In this document: positions 1 to 8,097 of the stretch, piece by piece
Position numbering within the stretch: position 1 is the first letter of the stretch
How the letters are laid out: each line of letters starts with the position of its first letter
Assembly: GCA_900110635.1 (NCBI GenBank)
Contig: FOEK01000013.1
Coordinates: forward strand, 1-64,000
Length of the DNA stretch: 64,000 bases
Direction: 5' to 3'
Source: Lachnospiraceae bacterium NE2001
GTDB taxonomy: Bacteria; Bacillota; Clostridia; Lachnospirales; Lachnospiraceae
The notes under the pieces: generated by a model
Database searches by the model: none
What the model saw: the letters and a program-made list of their open reading frames with translations, nothing else
What the model was told of the DNA's origin: nothing
Position numbers and translations under genes: made by a program

Positions 1-203
1 ATGTCCAAAGTGCAATAATGAACATGACCGCGACATAAATGCAGCTATAAATATACGTAATGAAGGAATGAGATACTTAAGTATCTAAGTATAAATAGAA
101 CCGTCGGACAGACGGGGATAGCTCGTGTATGCTGTAATCATTAGATTACTCGAACGAGAAGCCCCCACTTCTTAGCGAAGCGAAAGTGGTGGGAGTATGT
201 CAC
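1..203 (+). mobile_element. Right end of an IS200/IS605-family (tnpB-type) insertion element
   Basis: The first 88 bases encode the C-terminus of a TnpB-like protein. They are followed by about 115 bases of non-coding DNA that ends in a subterminal hairpin (CCCCCACTT at 162-170 pairing with AAGTGGTGGG around 184-193) and the tail AGTATGTCAC. This layout, tnpB then a structured right end without inverted terminal repeats, is that of IS200/IS605 elements. The exact boundary near 203 is inferred. The left part lies outside the window. Confidence 0.75.
2..88 (+). CDS. tnpB: TnpB-like RNA-guided nuclease, C-terminal fragment (cut by window edge)
   Basis: Reading from base 2 gives CPKCNNEHDRDINAAINI and then a stop at 86-88. 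The CPKC pair is the second half of the TnpB zinc ribbon, and HDRDINAAINI is the conserved tail that carries the last RuvC-like acidic residue (the D of DRD). Only 28 residues are visible, so activity cannot be judged. TnpB proteins are RNA-guided nucleases associated with IS200/IS605 transposons. Confidence 0.85.
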   Translation, partial: CPKCNNEHDRDINAAINIRNEGMRYLSI

Positions 204-223
204 GTATCTATTCCATACAAAAA
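60..223 (+). ncRNA. Candidate omega RNA (TnpB guide scaffold) plus guide region
   Basis: In characterised TnpB systems the guide RNA overlaps the 3' end of tnpB, runs through the transposon right end, and takes its guide from the flanking DNA just beyond the end. Here the structured segment after the tnpB stop (GTCGGACAGACGGGGATAGC, then the 162-193 hairpin) fits that scaffold. The bases from about 204 would be the guide. Position and extent are inferred from layout only. Confidence 0.35.
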
Positions 224-314
224 GCAATTACTTGTTGCCCCGTATGTCGGCGGTGAGGAATCTTTTTTGACTCTTCGCCGCCGATTAAGTTTCGGTTCTG
301 CTATTTTGTTTTCT

Positions 315-878
315 TTATTTCAGTTTGGCACCGTCCTTAAATGCCTCTCCGACTCTGCCGCCTACTTTATAGTATCCATGGGTGTACGGATCAAAGGCGA
401 TAGCTTCAAGTGAATCAATATCCACCTTCCCGTCCTTCATATTGGCTTCTTCAACAGATGTTCTCAAAACCTTTCCGATAACACCGATACCCGTCTCATC
501 ACTCTGATACTCAATGAACTCACACTCCATAGCGATAGGAAACTCATTGATGACCGGTGCATCCACAAGATCGGATTTTGTATATGTCATACCACTTTTT
601 GCAAACTTCTCTTTTTCGGTATTTCCGCTTGCAATACCAAAATAATCAGCTTCTACCACATGCTTTGCATCAGCGATGTGAACTACAAAGCCTTTTCTTG
701 CCTTGATGTTCTCAACAGTCTTGTGGGTCTCTGTGAGATTAAGCGCAACCTTATCTCTGTCGAGCATGGTTCCCCACGCCGCATTCATCACATCCACGCT
801 GCCGTCCTCATTGAATGTCGATATCATAAGTACCGGCATCGGAAAAATCGCTTCTGTTGTCTTGATTTCCTGTTTCAT
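315..878 (-). CDS. Flavin reductase-like protein (FMN-binding split barrel)
   Basis: This 187-residue protein has the flavin reductase-like / flavoredoxin fold. Its N-terminus (FPMPVLMISTFNEDGSVDVMNAAWG) is the usual first strand pair with the FMN-contacting N-A-A-W segment. LTETHKTVENI and AMECEFIEYQ further on match conserved positions of the family. It probably binds FMN and passes electrons to a redox partner in the cytoplasm; the partner is unknown. An SD-like AGGAGG lies just upstream of the ATG. A fragment homologous to its last 20 codons lies at 2217-2279, past the alcohol dehydrogenase gene, showing that a paralogue once existed here. Confidence 0.85.
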   Translation of the reverse strand: MKQEIKTTEAIFPMPVLMISTFNEDGSVDVMNAAWGTMLDRDKVALNLTETHKTVENIKARKGFVVHIADAKHVVEADYFGIASGNTEKEKFAKSGMTYTKSDLVDAPVINEFPIAMECEFIEYQSDETGIGVIGKVLRTSVEEANMKDGKVDIDSLEAIAFDPYTHGYYKVGGRVGEAFKDGAKLK

Positions 879-1026
879 TGCTTTAGTTCCTCCTGTCTTT
901 TTACCCTATGGCAAGGTTTACTTACTATTATGTATTTTTTTGACATCATCCGCAGTAAATCCATGTACCTGATTCCAATAAGTTGAAGATTAAGATGAGC
1001 ACTTTATTCATTCGTTCGTCCTCCGT

Positions 1027-2193
1027 TTAGAGCGAATCTTTAAGGATCTGCCTGATCTCATCCTTTGTCAGCACTTTATAGCCACCTTCAAGGATCAATG
1101 TTCCTTCCGTAATCCCATCGATCATATCCTCCTTAGCGCCAAGCTCGGATATGTTCATAGCGACACCAATCTTTCTCATCCAGTTCTCCATAGCCTTAAG
1201 ACCTTCCTCTGCCACCTGTTCATCGGATGATCCATCAAGTGATACATTCCACACTTCTTCGGCAAATCTCTTAAACTTCTTCACTCCGTAAGGCATTATG
1301 TAACGATAATAAGGCAGTGAAACAGCCGATAACGTCATGCCATGCGTAGCATCGGTATAAGCGCCCACAGACTGTCCGATCATATGAACCATCCAGTCGG
1401 TGGACTTTCCTCTGGAAATAAGTGTGTTCAGCGCCCAGGTTGCTGTCCACATGATATTTGATCTCGCTTCATAATCCTCCGGATTCTCCACCGCTATGAG
1501 AGAACTATGGATCAGGGATTTCATCAGTGCCTCTGCGATATAGTCGCTCGTATTATCATCCTCTCCGGAGAAATACTGTTCGCAGATATGATTAAAGATA
1601 TCATAGATGCCCGCAACCATCTGTCTCTTCGGAAGAGAAAAAGTAAACTTTGGATTCAGGATAGAAAACTTTGGCATTACCTCTTCCCCGAAAACATGTC
1701 CTATCTTCAGTTTCTGCTCATGATTTGTTATTACGGCACCTGCGTTCATTTCAGAGCCGGTTCCGGCCATGGTAAGGATACATCCGACAGGAAGGATGTC
1801 GCATGTGGGTTCCTCAAACCTGATATAGTATTTATCCCATGGATCTTCATCACAGTTCACCGATACGGAAACAGCCTTGGCATAATCACAGCAGGATCCT
1901 CCGCCTACGGCAAGAAGCAGATCTGTCTTATTGTCCCTCGCAATTTTAATCCCATCACGAAGTTTCTCTATAGTGGGATTCGGCATTACGCCCGCATCCT
2001 CTATTATGTTTTTCCCATTGTCCTTCAGGATCTTTACGATCTCATCATATATACCGTTTTTCTTGATGGATCCGCCTCCATAGATCAACTGAACATTTTT
2101 CCCATACTTGGGAAGTTCATCATTCAGATACTTAAGGGAGTCATCTCCAAAATATAGTTTTGTTGCATTCTTGTAGCTGAAATTACCTAACAT
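1027..2193 (-). CDS. Iron-containing alcohol dehydrogenase (butanol dehydrogenase-like)
   Basis: At 388 residues it has the normal length for group III, iron-dependent alcohol dehydrogenases. The N-terminal Rossmann-like half carries LLLAVGGGSCCDYAKA, the nucleotide-binding loop. The C-terminal helical half carries the metal ligands in AGIYDIFNHICEQYF (Asp, His) and in WMVHMIGQ and DATHG (two His). It would reduce an aldehyde to an alcohol with NAD(P)H, as in butanol or ethanol formation; the physiological substrate is not readable from sequence. It lies downstream of gene remnants and upstream of the flavin reductase on the same strand, so co-transcription with the reductase is possible. Confidence 0.9.
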   Translation of the reverse strand: MLGNFSYKNATKLYFGDDSLKYLNDELPKYGKNVQLIYGGGSIKKNGIYDEIVKILKDNGKNIIEDAGVMPNPTIEKLRDGIKIARDNKTDLLLAVGGGSCCDYAKAVSVSVNCDEDPWDKYYIRFEEPTCDILPVGCILTMAGTGSEMNAGAVITNHEQKLKIGHVFGEEVMPKFSILNPKFTFSLPKRQMVAGIYDIFNHICEQYFSGEDDNTSDYIAEALMKSLIHSSLIAVENPEDYEARSNIMWTATWALNTLISRGKSTDWMVHMIGQSVGAYTDATHGMTLSAVSLPYYRYIMPYGVKKFKRFAEEVWNVSLDGSSDEQVAEEGLKAMENWMRKIGVAMNISELGAKEDMIDGITEGTLILEGGYKVLTKDEIRQILKDSL

Positions 2194-2216
2194 TGTTCTT
2201 CCTCCGATCTTTATTA

Positions 2217-2279
2217 TTATTTCAGTTTCAATCCGTCCTTAAAGGCTTCGCCTGCTCTGCCACTTACATTATAGTAATT
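2217..2279 (-). pseudogene. C-terminal fragment of a second flavin reductase
   Basis: Read on the minus strand this gives NYYNVSGRAGEAFKDGLKLK and a stop. It matches the last 20 residues of the intact flavin reductase at 315-878 (YYKVGGRVGEAFKDGAKLK). Homology stops abruptly at about 2279, where the aldo/keto reductase remnant begins. The rest of the gene is gone, so this is a deletion remnant of a tandem or recombined paralogue. Confidence 0.8.
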
Positions 2280-2284
2280 TTCTG

Positions 2285-2604
2285 TCAATACCAGTCATGC
2301 TTTTCGCCCCGATCCAACAGTAAAATCTTCTCCATTTCATCTTCTGTCAGTTCAAACCCGAACAGATCGAGGTTTTCTTTTATATGATCCGGATTTCCTG
2401 ATCCCGGTATGACCACAATGCCTCTTTGCAGATCCCAACGCAAAATGACCTGTGCAGATGATACTCCGTGAGCTTCTGCGATGGATTTTATAGTCTCATC
2501 ACCGAGAAGTTCTGATGTATGTCCTCTTCCTCCAAGAGGGTACCAGCATTGGACAACGATACCTTTCTCCTGAATGAACTCATAAAACTCTCTATCTTAT
2601 CGAA
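2285..2604 (-). pseudogene. C-terminal fragment of an aldo/keto reductase
   Basis: The minus strand reads FYEFIQEKGIVVQCWYPLGGRG, then AQVILRWDLQRGIVVIPGSG and NLDLFGFELTEDEMEKI, ending at the stop at 2285-2287. This is the last third of an aldo/keto reductase (the barrel end with the coenzyme-binding R-W-x-L and IPGSG segment). The catalytic Asp, Tyr, Lys and His of the N-terminal two thirds are absent. The reading frame runs out into an alpha/beta hydrolase fragment in another frame. No start or promoter is evident. Confidence 0.85.
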
Positions 2605-2735
2605 CGGGATATAATCCTTGTCACCGCCGTCATACAGATCTGTGTGTACAGCATCAGGAATGATCATTAGTTCCTTGTTATCCGCATACTTGCTGTCCTT
2701 TGTCATATCTGCATATGCATCCTTTGTTCTTTTGA
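2572..2735 (-). pseudogene. C-terminal fragment of an alpha/beta hydrolase
   Basis: The frame reads DSKYADNKELMIIPDAVHTD, then LYDGGDKDYIPFDKIESF. This resembles the extreme C-terminus of serine alpha/beta hydrolases, where the catalytic His lies in a P-x-x-x-H-x-D-L-Y motif. Nothing of the nucleophile domain is present. Past about 2572 the frame becomes nonsense because it reads the aldo/keto reductase remnant in the wrong frame. Assignment rests on about 45 residues. Confidence 0.6.
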
Positions 2736-2957
2736 TTACCGTTTACCTTCTTTTTGTGCCTGCCGTATCAGATAGTCCATCCGATCAACCTTCCTCTGAC
2801 TGTCATGCATCTCCTCCACCAGATCGCATCGGCATCTACGAAGATGCTTTATGAGTCCGTCGATGTCTCCGGCTTCATAAAGAGCCTTTGCCCTCAAAGT
2901 TCCTTCTCTGCTGCATCCATTGTCTGTAAGATTTTCTATCAGTGCCTTTATTTCCAT
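2736..2957 (-). CDS. Small conserved cytoplasmic protein, function unknown
   Basis: A 73-residue protein with two parts: a helical N-terminus (IENLTDNGCSREGTLRAKALYEAGD) and a Cys-containing helix pair (LIKHLRRCRCDLVEEMHDSQRKVD) ending in MDYLIRQAQKEG. There are no membrane segments or signal peptide. The ATG is preceded by AGGTAAGG. It resembles short proteins often seen in Clostridia beside regulators, and the RKVDRMDYLI tail recalls the C-terminal helix of MerR-type effector regions, but I cannot assign a function. It is divergent from the LysR gene at 3062, which suggests a regulator-target pair. Confidence 0.65.
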   Translation of the reverse strand: MEIKALIENLTDNGCSREGTLRAKALYEAGDIDGLIKHLRRCRCDLVEEMHDSQRKVDRMDYLIRQAQKEGKR

Positions 2958-3061
2958 CTGCCTTACCTCGTACCCTCATTATATTTACTTGACGGATTCT
3001 TCACTAATGAATAAAATGAATATCATGATATTCCAAAAGCGAATAACAGAGAGGGGTGCCT

Positions 3062-3937
3062 ATGGAGATCAAACACTTACGATACTTCCTTGCCGTCGCA
3101 AGAGAAGAGAATATGACAAAAGCTGCGGACATGCTTCATGTCACGCAGCCTACGCTTTCGAAAACATTAAAAACACTTGAAGATGAGCTTGGGAAGAGGT
3201 TGTTCACACGTCACAGCTTCAGCATTTCTCTGACAGATGAGGGAATGCTTCTTCGCGACCGTGCTGAGGATCTTATTGCAATGGCCGACAGGATCGAGCA
3301 GGAATTCATCACCCTTGACGACATCACAGGCGGTGATATCTACTTCGGACTGGCCGAAAGCTATCAGATAAAGTACCTTGCACGGGAGATCCGCATATTA
3401 AAAAGCAGTTATCCCGGATTTACCTATCACATCACCAGCGGCGATACAGAACAGGTTACGGAAAAACTGGATAAAGGGCTTCTTGATTTTGCAGTTTTAT
3501 GCGAAAAGCCAAATACGGCAAAATACGATTATGTAAAATTTCCGGAAGCTGATATATGGGGTGCCGTCATGCCAACAGACCATCCTCTTGCCATGAAGAA
3601 ATCCATTAAGGTAAAAGATCTCATCGGGCAGCCTCTCTTCTGCTCCGAGCAGAGCTGGAACAATGAAATCCCCGCCTGGGCCGGTGATGATTTTGAAAGA
3701 CTGCATCTTGAAGGTTCATTCCGCCTGTCTTATAACGGATCTCTTTTTGCACAGGAAGGTCTCGGAATTCTCCTGACCTTTAAGCATTTAGTCGAATGCT
3801 CAGAGGAGAATGGTCTTGTATTTCGTCCATTATCTCCGAAGCAGACATCTGATCTATACTTGATCTGGCATAAATTCCCATCCTTTACTCCTATAGCTGA
3901 AAAATTCCTTGCTCAGATCAAGACATCGTTCCACTAA
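3062..3937 (+). CDS. LysR-family transcriptional regulator
   Basis: The N-terminal 60 residues form the LysR winged helix-turn-helix (MEIKHLRYFLAVAREENMTKAADMLHVTQPTLSKTLKTLE). From about residue 90 a periplasmic-binding-protein-like effector domain follows (GDIYFGLAE...DFAVLCEKP...DHPLA). Length (291 residues) is normal. ATG 3062 is preferred over the in-frame GTG at 3056 because GAGAGGGG lies at correct spacing. It probably senses a small ligand and controls the divergent gene at 2736-2957 and perhaps the oxidoreductases beyond. The target is inference. Confidence 0.93.
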   Translation: MEIKHLRYFLAVAREENMTKAADMLHVTQPTLSKTLKTLEDELGKRLFTRHSFSISLTDEGMLLRDRAEDLIAMADRIEQEFITLDDITGGDIYFGLAESYQIKYLAREIRILKSSYPGFTYHITSGDTEQVTEKLDKGLLDFAVLCEKPNTAKYDYVKFPEADIWGAVMPTDHPLAMKKSIKVKDLIGQPLFCSEQSWNNEIPAWAGDDFERLHLEGSFRLSYNGSLFAQEGLGILLTFKHLVECSEENGLVFRPLSPKQTSDLYLIWHKFPSFTPIAEKFLAQIKTSFH

Positions 3938-3964
3938 CTCCATGGCTAAATTATTCGATATAAT

Positions 3965-4285
3965 CTACAGTTCATGGTAATATGGACAGATGTTTTCATA
4001 ATGCCCATCCTTCATACGAAATCCCCCTGGAATAGTCCCAAGCTGAGTAAATCCCAGTCGCTCATACAAATGTCTGGCATGAGTATTGCTTTCGACAACT
4101 GCATTGAATTGAAGAACTCGAAATCCAAATTCTTTTCCTTTCTTGAGGCAATCCAGAACTAATTGCTCTCCGATATGCCTTCCTCGGGCATCAGATGAAA
4201 CTGCATAGCTCGCATTACAAATATGACCGCAGCGTCCTACATTGTTTGGATGGAGAATATACAAGCCATATATCTTACCAAAACG
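3965..4285 (-). pseudogene. N-terminally truncated GNAT N-acetyltransferase
   Basis: The frame reads LYILHPNNVGRCGHICNASY, then the acetyl-CoA loop SDARGRHIGEQLV (motif A, R/Q-x-x-G-x-G/A) and HARHLYERLGFTQLGTIPGG. These are the last two thirds of a GNAT enzyme of about 170 residues. An in-frame stop sits at 4286-4288, no ATG is available, and the 5' edge overlaps the 3' end of the zinc-ribbon gene. The first 65 or so residues of the family are missing. It is probably an inactive remnant; a TTG at 4262-4264 would give only 99 residues. Confidence 0.75.
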
Positions 4286-4808
4286 TTATTCCACAAAGAC
4301 GAAGAGTTAAAATCATTATTACTAGAATAAGTATCCCCATCAAAAGACTAAATACCGGACTTCTTAATATATCCATGGTTCTTGCATACTTAGTTCTATT
4401 TTTAGACGGATCCTCAGGATTATATAAAATCCTACATGTCCTCTGAAGTGGGTGTACGATATCGTATCCTGAATAAGTCTTTCCGTCCACTTCGAAAACA
4501 TAATTTGTCCAGTTAGTATTACTGTTATGAAATGACAGTTTATTACTATCTCCAGCAAGAGGTAAATATGACGAATCATTCTTCTTATCAAGAATTCTAG
4601 CCTTAGCGCTCCTAGTCATTTTCTTATACTCAAGACGGTGCTTTTGACGAATTTCTTTTATCGAATACTGTACTTCGTTACTTCTGATGGTTTGGGGTTG
4701 CATTTGGATTCGGGGTTGAGGTGTCGTTATAGCTATTGGCTTTCCACATTTACTACAGAACCTATCTGCATCATTAACATTTGCTCCACAACTACTACAA
4801 AAAGACAT
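4275..4808 (-). CDS. Zinc-ribbon membrane protein of unknown function
   Basis: The 177-residue protein opens with a four-Cys zinc ribbon (FCSSCGANVNDADRFCSKCG, residues 3-22). A polar linker follows, then a small beta-rich segment (NYVFEVDGKTYSGYDIV...RILYNPEDPSKN) resembling the DUF3592 extracellular module. It ends in one transmembrane helix (VFSLLMGILILVIMILTLRL). The topology suggests a C-terminal anchor with a cytoplasmic ribbon. It stands alone between the GNAT remnant and deoB. No specific role can be given. Confidence 0.7.
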   Translation of the reverse strand: MSFCSSCGANVNDADRFCSKCGKPIAITTPQPRIQMQPQTIRSNEVQYSIKEIRQKHRLEYKKMTRSAKARILDKKNDSSYLPLAGDSNKLSFHNSNTNWTNYVFEVDGKTYSGYDIVHPLQRTCRILYNPEDPSKNRTKYARTMDILRSPVFSLLMGILILVIMILTLRLCGITFW

Positions 4809-4874
4809 AATGAATCCCTCTTTAATCTGATATTTTTCTACTAATGAAAGCCATGTTATTTATATAGTTTCTTT

Positions 4875-6089
4875 TTAATGATTATTTGCCAGAGATGCTT
4901 TATATACATCAATATAACGGCTTTCTCCTATAGGAAGCTTGCCCGGAATACTCAGAAGTTCTCTCACTGTTTCGCCAGAATCAGCGAAGGTAGTTCCAGT
5001 TCTCAGGTTTCTTCCTTGTTCTATCATATCGCCATATATCAGAAACGGTATATATTCCCTGGTGTGATCCGTTCCCTTAAAGGTAGGATCACATCCATGA
5101 TCAGCTGTTATGATTATTGTATCTTCCGAATACTTACCATCTACTGCTCCTATCTTAGCCATAAGCTCTCCCAGGCGCTTATCAAAGCGTTCAAGACCTC
5201 TTGCATAGCCTTCCACATCTCTTCTATGTCCCCAGGTAGAGTCAAATTCTACAAGATTGGTGAAAATAAGCCCATTCTTAACTATGTCAAGAGCCTCTAT
5301 AGTTTTATCCATACCATCCTCGTTATCTTTGGTATGAACAGCTTCTGTAACTCCCGAACCCGCAAATATATCCTCTATCTTACCTATAGCATATACGCTT
5401 TGCCCCGCGTCTCTTATCATAGTTAATAGATTGGGCTCGTCTGGTTTTCTTGAAAAGTCACGACGATTAGAGGTTCTTGCATACTTCTCTCCATCCCAGA
5501 TATAAGGACGCGCGATAACTCTCGCTACATTGTGATCGCCAGTTAGTATTTCTCTCGCTGTGTGGCACATGGAATATAGTTCTTCAGGAGAATATACACT
5601 TTCATCACAGGCAATCTGAAAGACACTGTCCGCCGATGTATAAACAATAGGCTTCTTACTTGCCTTCATCTCATCTCCCAACTCATTTATGATAGTGGTT
5701 CCTGATGCCACGCCATTATAGAGTACTCCTGGGACACCTGTACGTTTTATGAATTCATCAATTATCTCACTTGGAAAGCCATCAGGATATGTAGGAAATC
5801 TCTTAGGGGTATGTATACCGACCATCTCCCAATGCCCTATAGTCGTGTCCTTTCCAGCAGATAGTTCGGTTAGTCTTCCAAAAGCACCAAGAGGTTTATC
5901 CACTGGCTTTACTCCAACCATTCCATCTATATTTCCATATCCTATACATTTAAGATTCGGAATATCCAGATCAGGGAATTTCTCCATGATATGCCCAATG
6001 GTATTACAACCTACGTCATCAAAATCTGCTGCATCCGGCGCTTCACCCATTCCTACGCTATCCAGCACTATCCATATCACTCTTCTCAT
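4875..6089 (-). CDS. deoB: Phosphopentomutase
   Basis: The 404-residue protein matches DeoB throughout. It starts VIWIVLDSVGMGEAPDAADF (metal-binding Asp), carries the phospho-acceptor segment AGKDTTIGHWEM (Thr of the T-T-x-G-H-W-E motif), and ends with ITADHGCDPT and GTDHTREY metal ligands. It interconverts (deoxy)ribose 1-phosphate and 5-phosphate with two Mn ions in nucleoside salvage. It follows thiE by 96 bases with no clear terminator, so read-through from the thiamine operon is possible. No pup or deoC neighbours are present. Confidence 0.97.
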   Translation of the reverse strand: MRRVIWIVLDSVGMGEAPDAADFDDVGCNTIGHIMEKFPDLDIPNLKCIGYGNIDGMVGVKPVDKPLGAFGRLTELSAGKDTTIGHWEMVGIHTPKRFPTYPDGFPSEIIDEFIKRTGVPGVLYNGVASGTTIINELGDEMKASKKPIVYTSADSVFQIACDESVYSPEELYSMCHTAREILTGDHNVARVIARPYIWDGEKYARTSNRRDFSRKPDEPNLLTMIRDAGQSVYAIGKIEDIFAGSGVTEAVHTKDNEDGMDKTIEALDIVKNGLIFTNLVEFDSTWGHRRDVEGYARGLERFDKRLGELMAKIGAVDGKYSEDTIIITADHGCDPTFKGTDHTREYIPFLIYGDMIEQGRNLRTGTTFADSGETVRELLSIPGKLPIGESRYIDVYKASLANNH

Positions 6090-6185
6090 GGAAACCTCCG
6101 TCTATTCTGCAATATACCTTATTTACATCCTGTTTTTTGTATTCATCTAGATTAACCTCTTTTCAAGATTTAGCGGAAGAATCAT

Positions 6186-6809
6186 CTAAAAATTTGCCAG
6201 CAATTCCTCAACATTCTTAGCAGTCATGGCACTGCTCATAATGCAGGCTCCCGCTGCACCTGAGTTACGAATCTCATCTATATTCTCCGGCTCAATACCA
6301 CCTATGGCATATACCGGCAAATCCGTCTCCTGCGTTACCTTCCTTAAAAACTCTAGTCCCCTGCCAGGAAGTCCCTTCTTGCAATCTGTGTCATATATAT
6401 GACCTGCCAGGATGTAGGTACAGCCAAGAGCCTTAGCTCTTCTAGCATCGTGAGCGCTGTGGCAGGAAGCTCCAAGCTCTGATACTCCTAATCTTTCCAG
6501 GAGTAACTCTGGCTGATCATTTCCGAGTTTTGACACTACTTCTTCCAAAACCTGAAGTGGTAGATGAAGCCCATCGCTCTTTAGTTCCATAGCAACCCTA
6601 TAGAAATTATGAAGAAAAAGCCTTGTTCCTTCTTCTCTGCAGATTGGAAGTAAAAAGCTCGCGAGCTCTCTATACTCTTCCTCACTCATATCCTTCTCAC
6701 GAAGAATAATTGCTGAGGGATGAGCCTTTGCAATTTGCACTAGCTTCTCTTTAAAATCCCCTTCACAGAGATGCCTATTGGTAATACATATTATATCACT
6801 ATTTTTCAT
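6186..6809 (-). CDS. thiE: Thiamine phosphate synthase
   Basis: The 207-residue TIM barrel joins HMP pyrophosphate to the thiazole phosphate carboxylate to form thiamine phosphate. Family marks: IILREKDMSEEEYRELA (pyrophosphate-binding region), GLHLP, LGASCHSAHDARRAKALG (Ser-Cys-His-Ser), AGHIYDTDCKKG and VYAIGGIEPENI. The usual G-x-T-x-S-K stretch is replaced by AGHIYDTDCKKGLPGRG, a variation also seen in clostridial ThiE/TenI-like proteins, so a TenI role in thiazole tautomer aromatisation is an alternative. It is the last gene of the riboswitch-controlled operon, 14 bases after thiH. Confidence 0.85.
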   Translation of the reverse strand: MKNSDIICITNRHLCEGDFKEKLVQIAKAHPSAIILREKDMSEEEYRELASFLLPICREEGTRLFLHNFYRVAMELKSDGLHLPLQVLEEVVSKLGNDQPELLLERLGVSELGASCHSAHDARRAKALGCTYILAGHIYDTDCKKGLPGRGLEFLRKVTQETDLPVYAIGGIEPENIDEIRNSGAAGACIMSSAMTAKNVEELLANF

Positions 6810-6823
6810 TTAGTCTCCTGCTT

Positions 6824-8077
6824 TTATACAAATAGATAATCATTTAGTACTGGCTGAAGACCTTCGCCCTCAATATCCTGATACATCTTATCAAGGCTTC
6901 TGCTGTCGCTAATCTCGAACTGCTCATCGCCCTGATCGTACTCATCTTCTTTTCCTGTATATTTAGACTCGTGATCTCCTATTCCTGTAGATACACCAGC
7001 TGACACCTTAGTAGCTGCTATCTTAACGATTCCATTTCTAAACTGAGCACTCTCTCTCGAGGAAACTGTAATACCTGCAAATGGAAGGAAGATTCTATAT
7101 GCAGAGAGCACCTGGCAGAGCTGCTTTTCATGCACATCCAGCGGATTAATCTTTTCATTGTTAATGATAGGACGAAGTCTTGGACAGGAAAGCGAAATCT
7201 CTGCATGTGGATACTTCTTCTGAAGGAAGTATGCATGGAGGGCTGTAGCAAGGGCATCCTTTCTAAAGTCTGATAGACCAAGAAGAGCTGAAAACGCAAC
7301 ACCTCTCATTCCACCCATCAGCGCACGCTCCTGAGCATCAAATCTATAAGGCCATACTCTCTTATGTCCCATCAGGTGAAGTGTCTCATACTTATCTGTA
7401 TCGTAACTTTCCTGGAATACAGTTACGTAGTCCGCTCCACACTCATGAAGATACTTATACTCATCTACATTTACTGGATAAACCTCAAGTCCCACAAGTC
7501 GGAAATACTTTCTCGCAAGCTTGCAGGCTTCTCCGATATATTCCACACTACTGGCCGCACGGCTCTCACCTGTAAGAATAAGAATTTCTTCCATTCCGCT
7601 GTCAGCTATAACCTTCATCTCATGCTCTATCTGTTCTGTCGTAAGCTTCATTCTACGAATATTATTGTAGCAGTTGAAGCCACAATATACGCAGTAATTC
7701 TCGCAGTAATTTGCAATATATAAAGGTGTAAAAAGATAAACTGTATTACCAAAATGCTTGCTGGTTTCAAGCCTTGCTCTCTCTGCCATCTTCTCGAGGA
7801 AGGGTTCTGCTGCCGGTGAAAGAAGCGCCTTGAAATCTTCTATTGAACAGTGGTCATGGTTAAGTGCAGCCACAACATCCTTTGCAGTATACTTTGAATA
7901 GTCATAGCTATTCATTTCACTAAGTACCTTATCACAGATATCTGACTTTATGATATCCATTCCCGGCATATACTCCATATGATTAGTTCTACAAGATGGA
8001 TCATTTTCCAGGCGGTGTTTCTTCTCTAGTGCCTCTGGTGACAGTTTATCTGAATCTACTAAAAAGTTATTTTCCAT
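6824..8077 (-). CDS. thiH: 2-iminoacetate synthase (tyrosine lyase), radical SAM
   Basis: The 417-residue radical SAM enzyme cleaves tyrosine to dehydroglycine and p-cresol, giving the glycine imine used by ThiG. The cluster motif is IANYCENYCVYCGFNC (C-x3-C-x2-C). A ThiH/biotin-thiamine-associated C-terminal domain follows (SLSCPRLRPI, AGITVSSRE). The GLEVYPVNVDEYKYLHECGAD segment is typical of ThiH and not of BioB. Use of ThiH rather than the glycine oxidase ThiO is expected in an anaerobe. It sits between thiG and thiE. Confidence 0.95.
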   Translation of the reverse strand: MENNFLVDSDKLSPEALEKKHRLENDPSCRTNHMEYMPGMDIIKSDICDKVLSEMNSYDYSKYTAKDVVAALNHDHCSIEDFKALLSPAAEPFLEKMAERARLETSKHFGNTVYLFTPLYIANYCENYCVYCGFNCYNNIRRMKLTTEQIEHEMKVIADSGMEEILILTGESRAASSVEYIGEACKLARKYFRLVGLEVYPVNVDEYKYLHECGADYVTVFQESYDTDKYETLHLMGHKRVWPYRFDAQERALMGGMRGVAFSALLGLSDFRKDALATALHAYFLQKKYPHAEISLSCPRLRPIINNEKINPLDVHEKQLCQVLSAYRIFLPFAGITVSSRESAQFRNGIVKIAATKVSAGVSTGIGDHESKYTGKEDEYDQGDEQFEISDSRSLDKMYQDIEGEGLQPVLNDYLFV

Positions 8078-8097
8078 TTTTCTAATCCTCCAAATCC

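Noticed and set aside
2488-2706. A 72-codon frame taken as one small gene
   Set aside because: Its first part matches an alpha/beta hydrolase end and its second part is the aldo/keto reductase fragment in the wrong frame, so it is a chance fusion of remnants.
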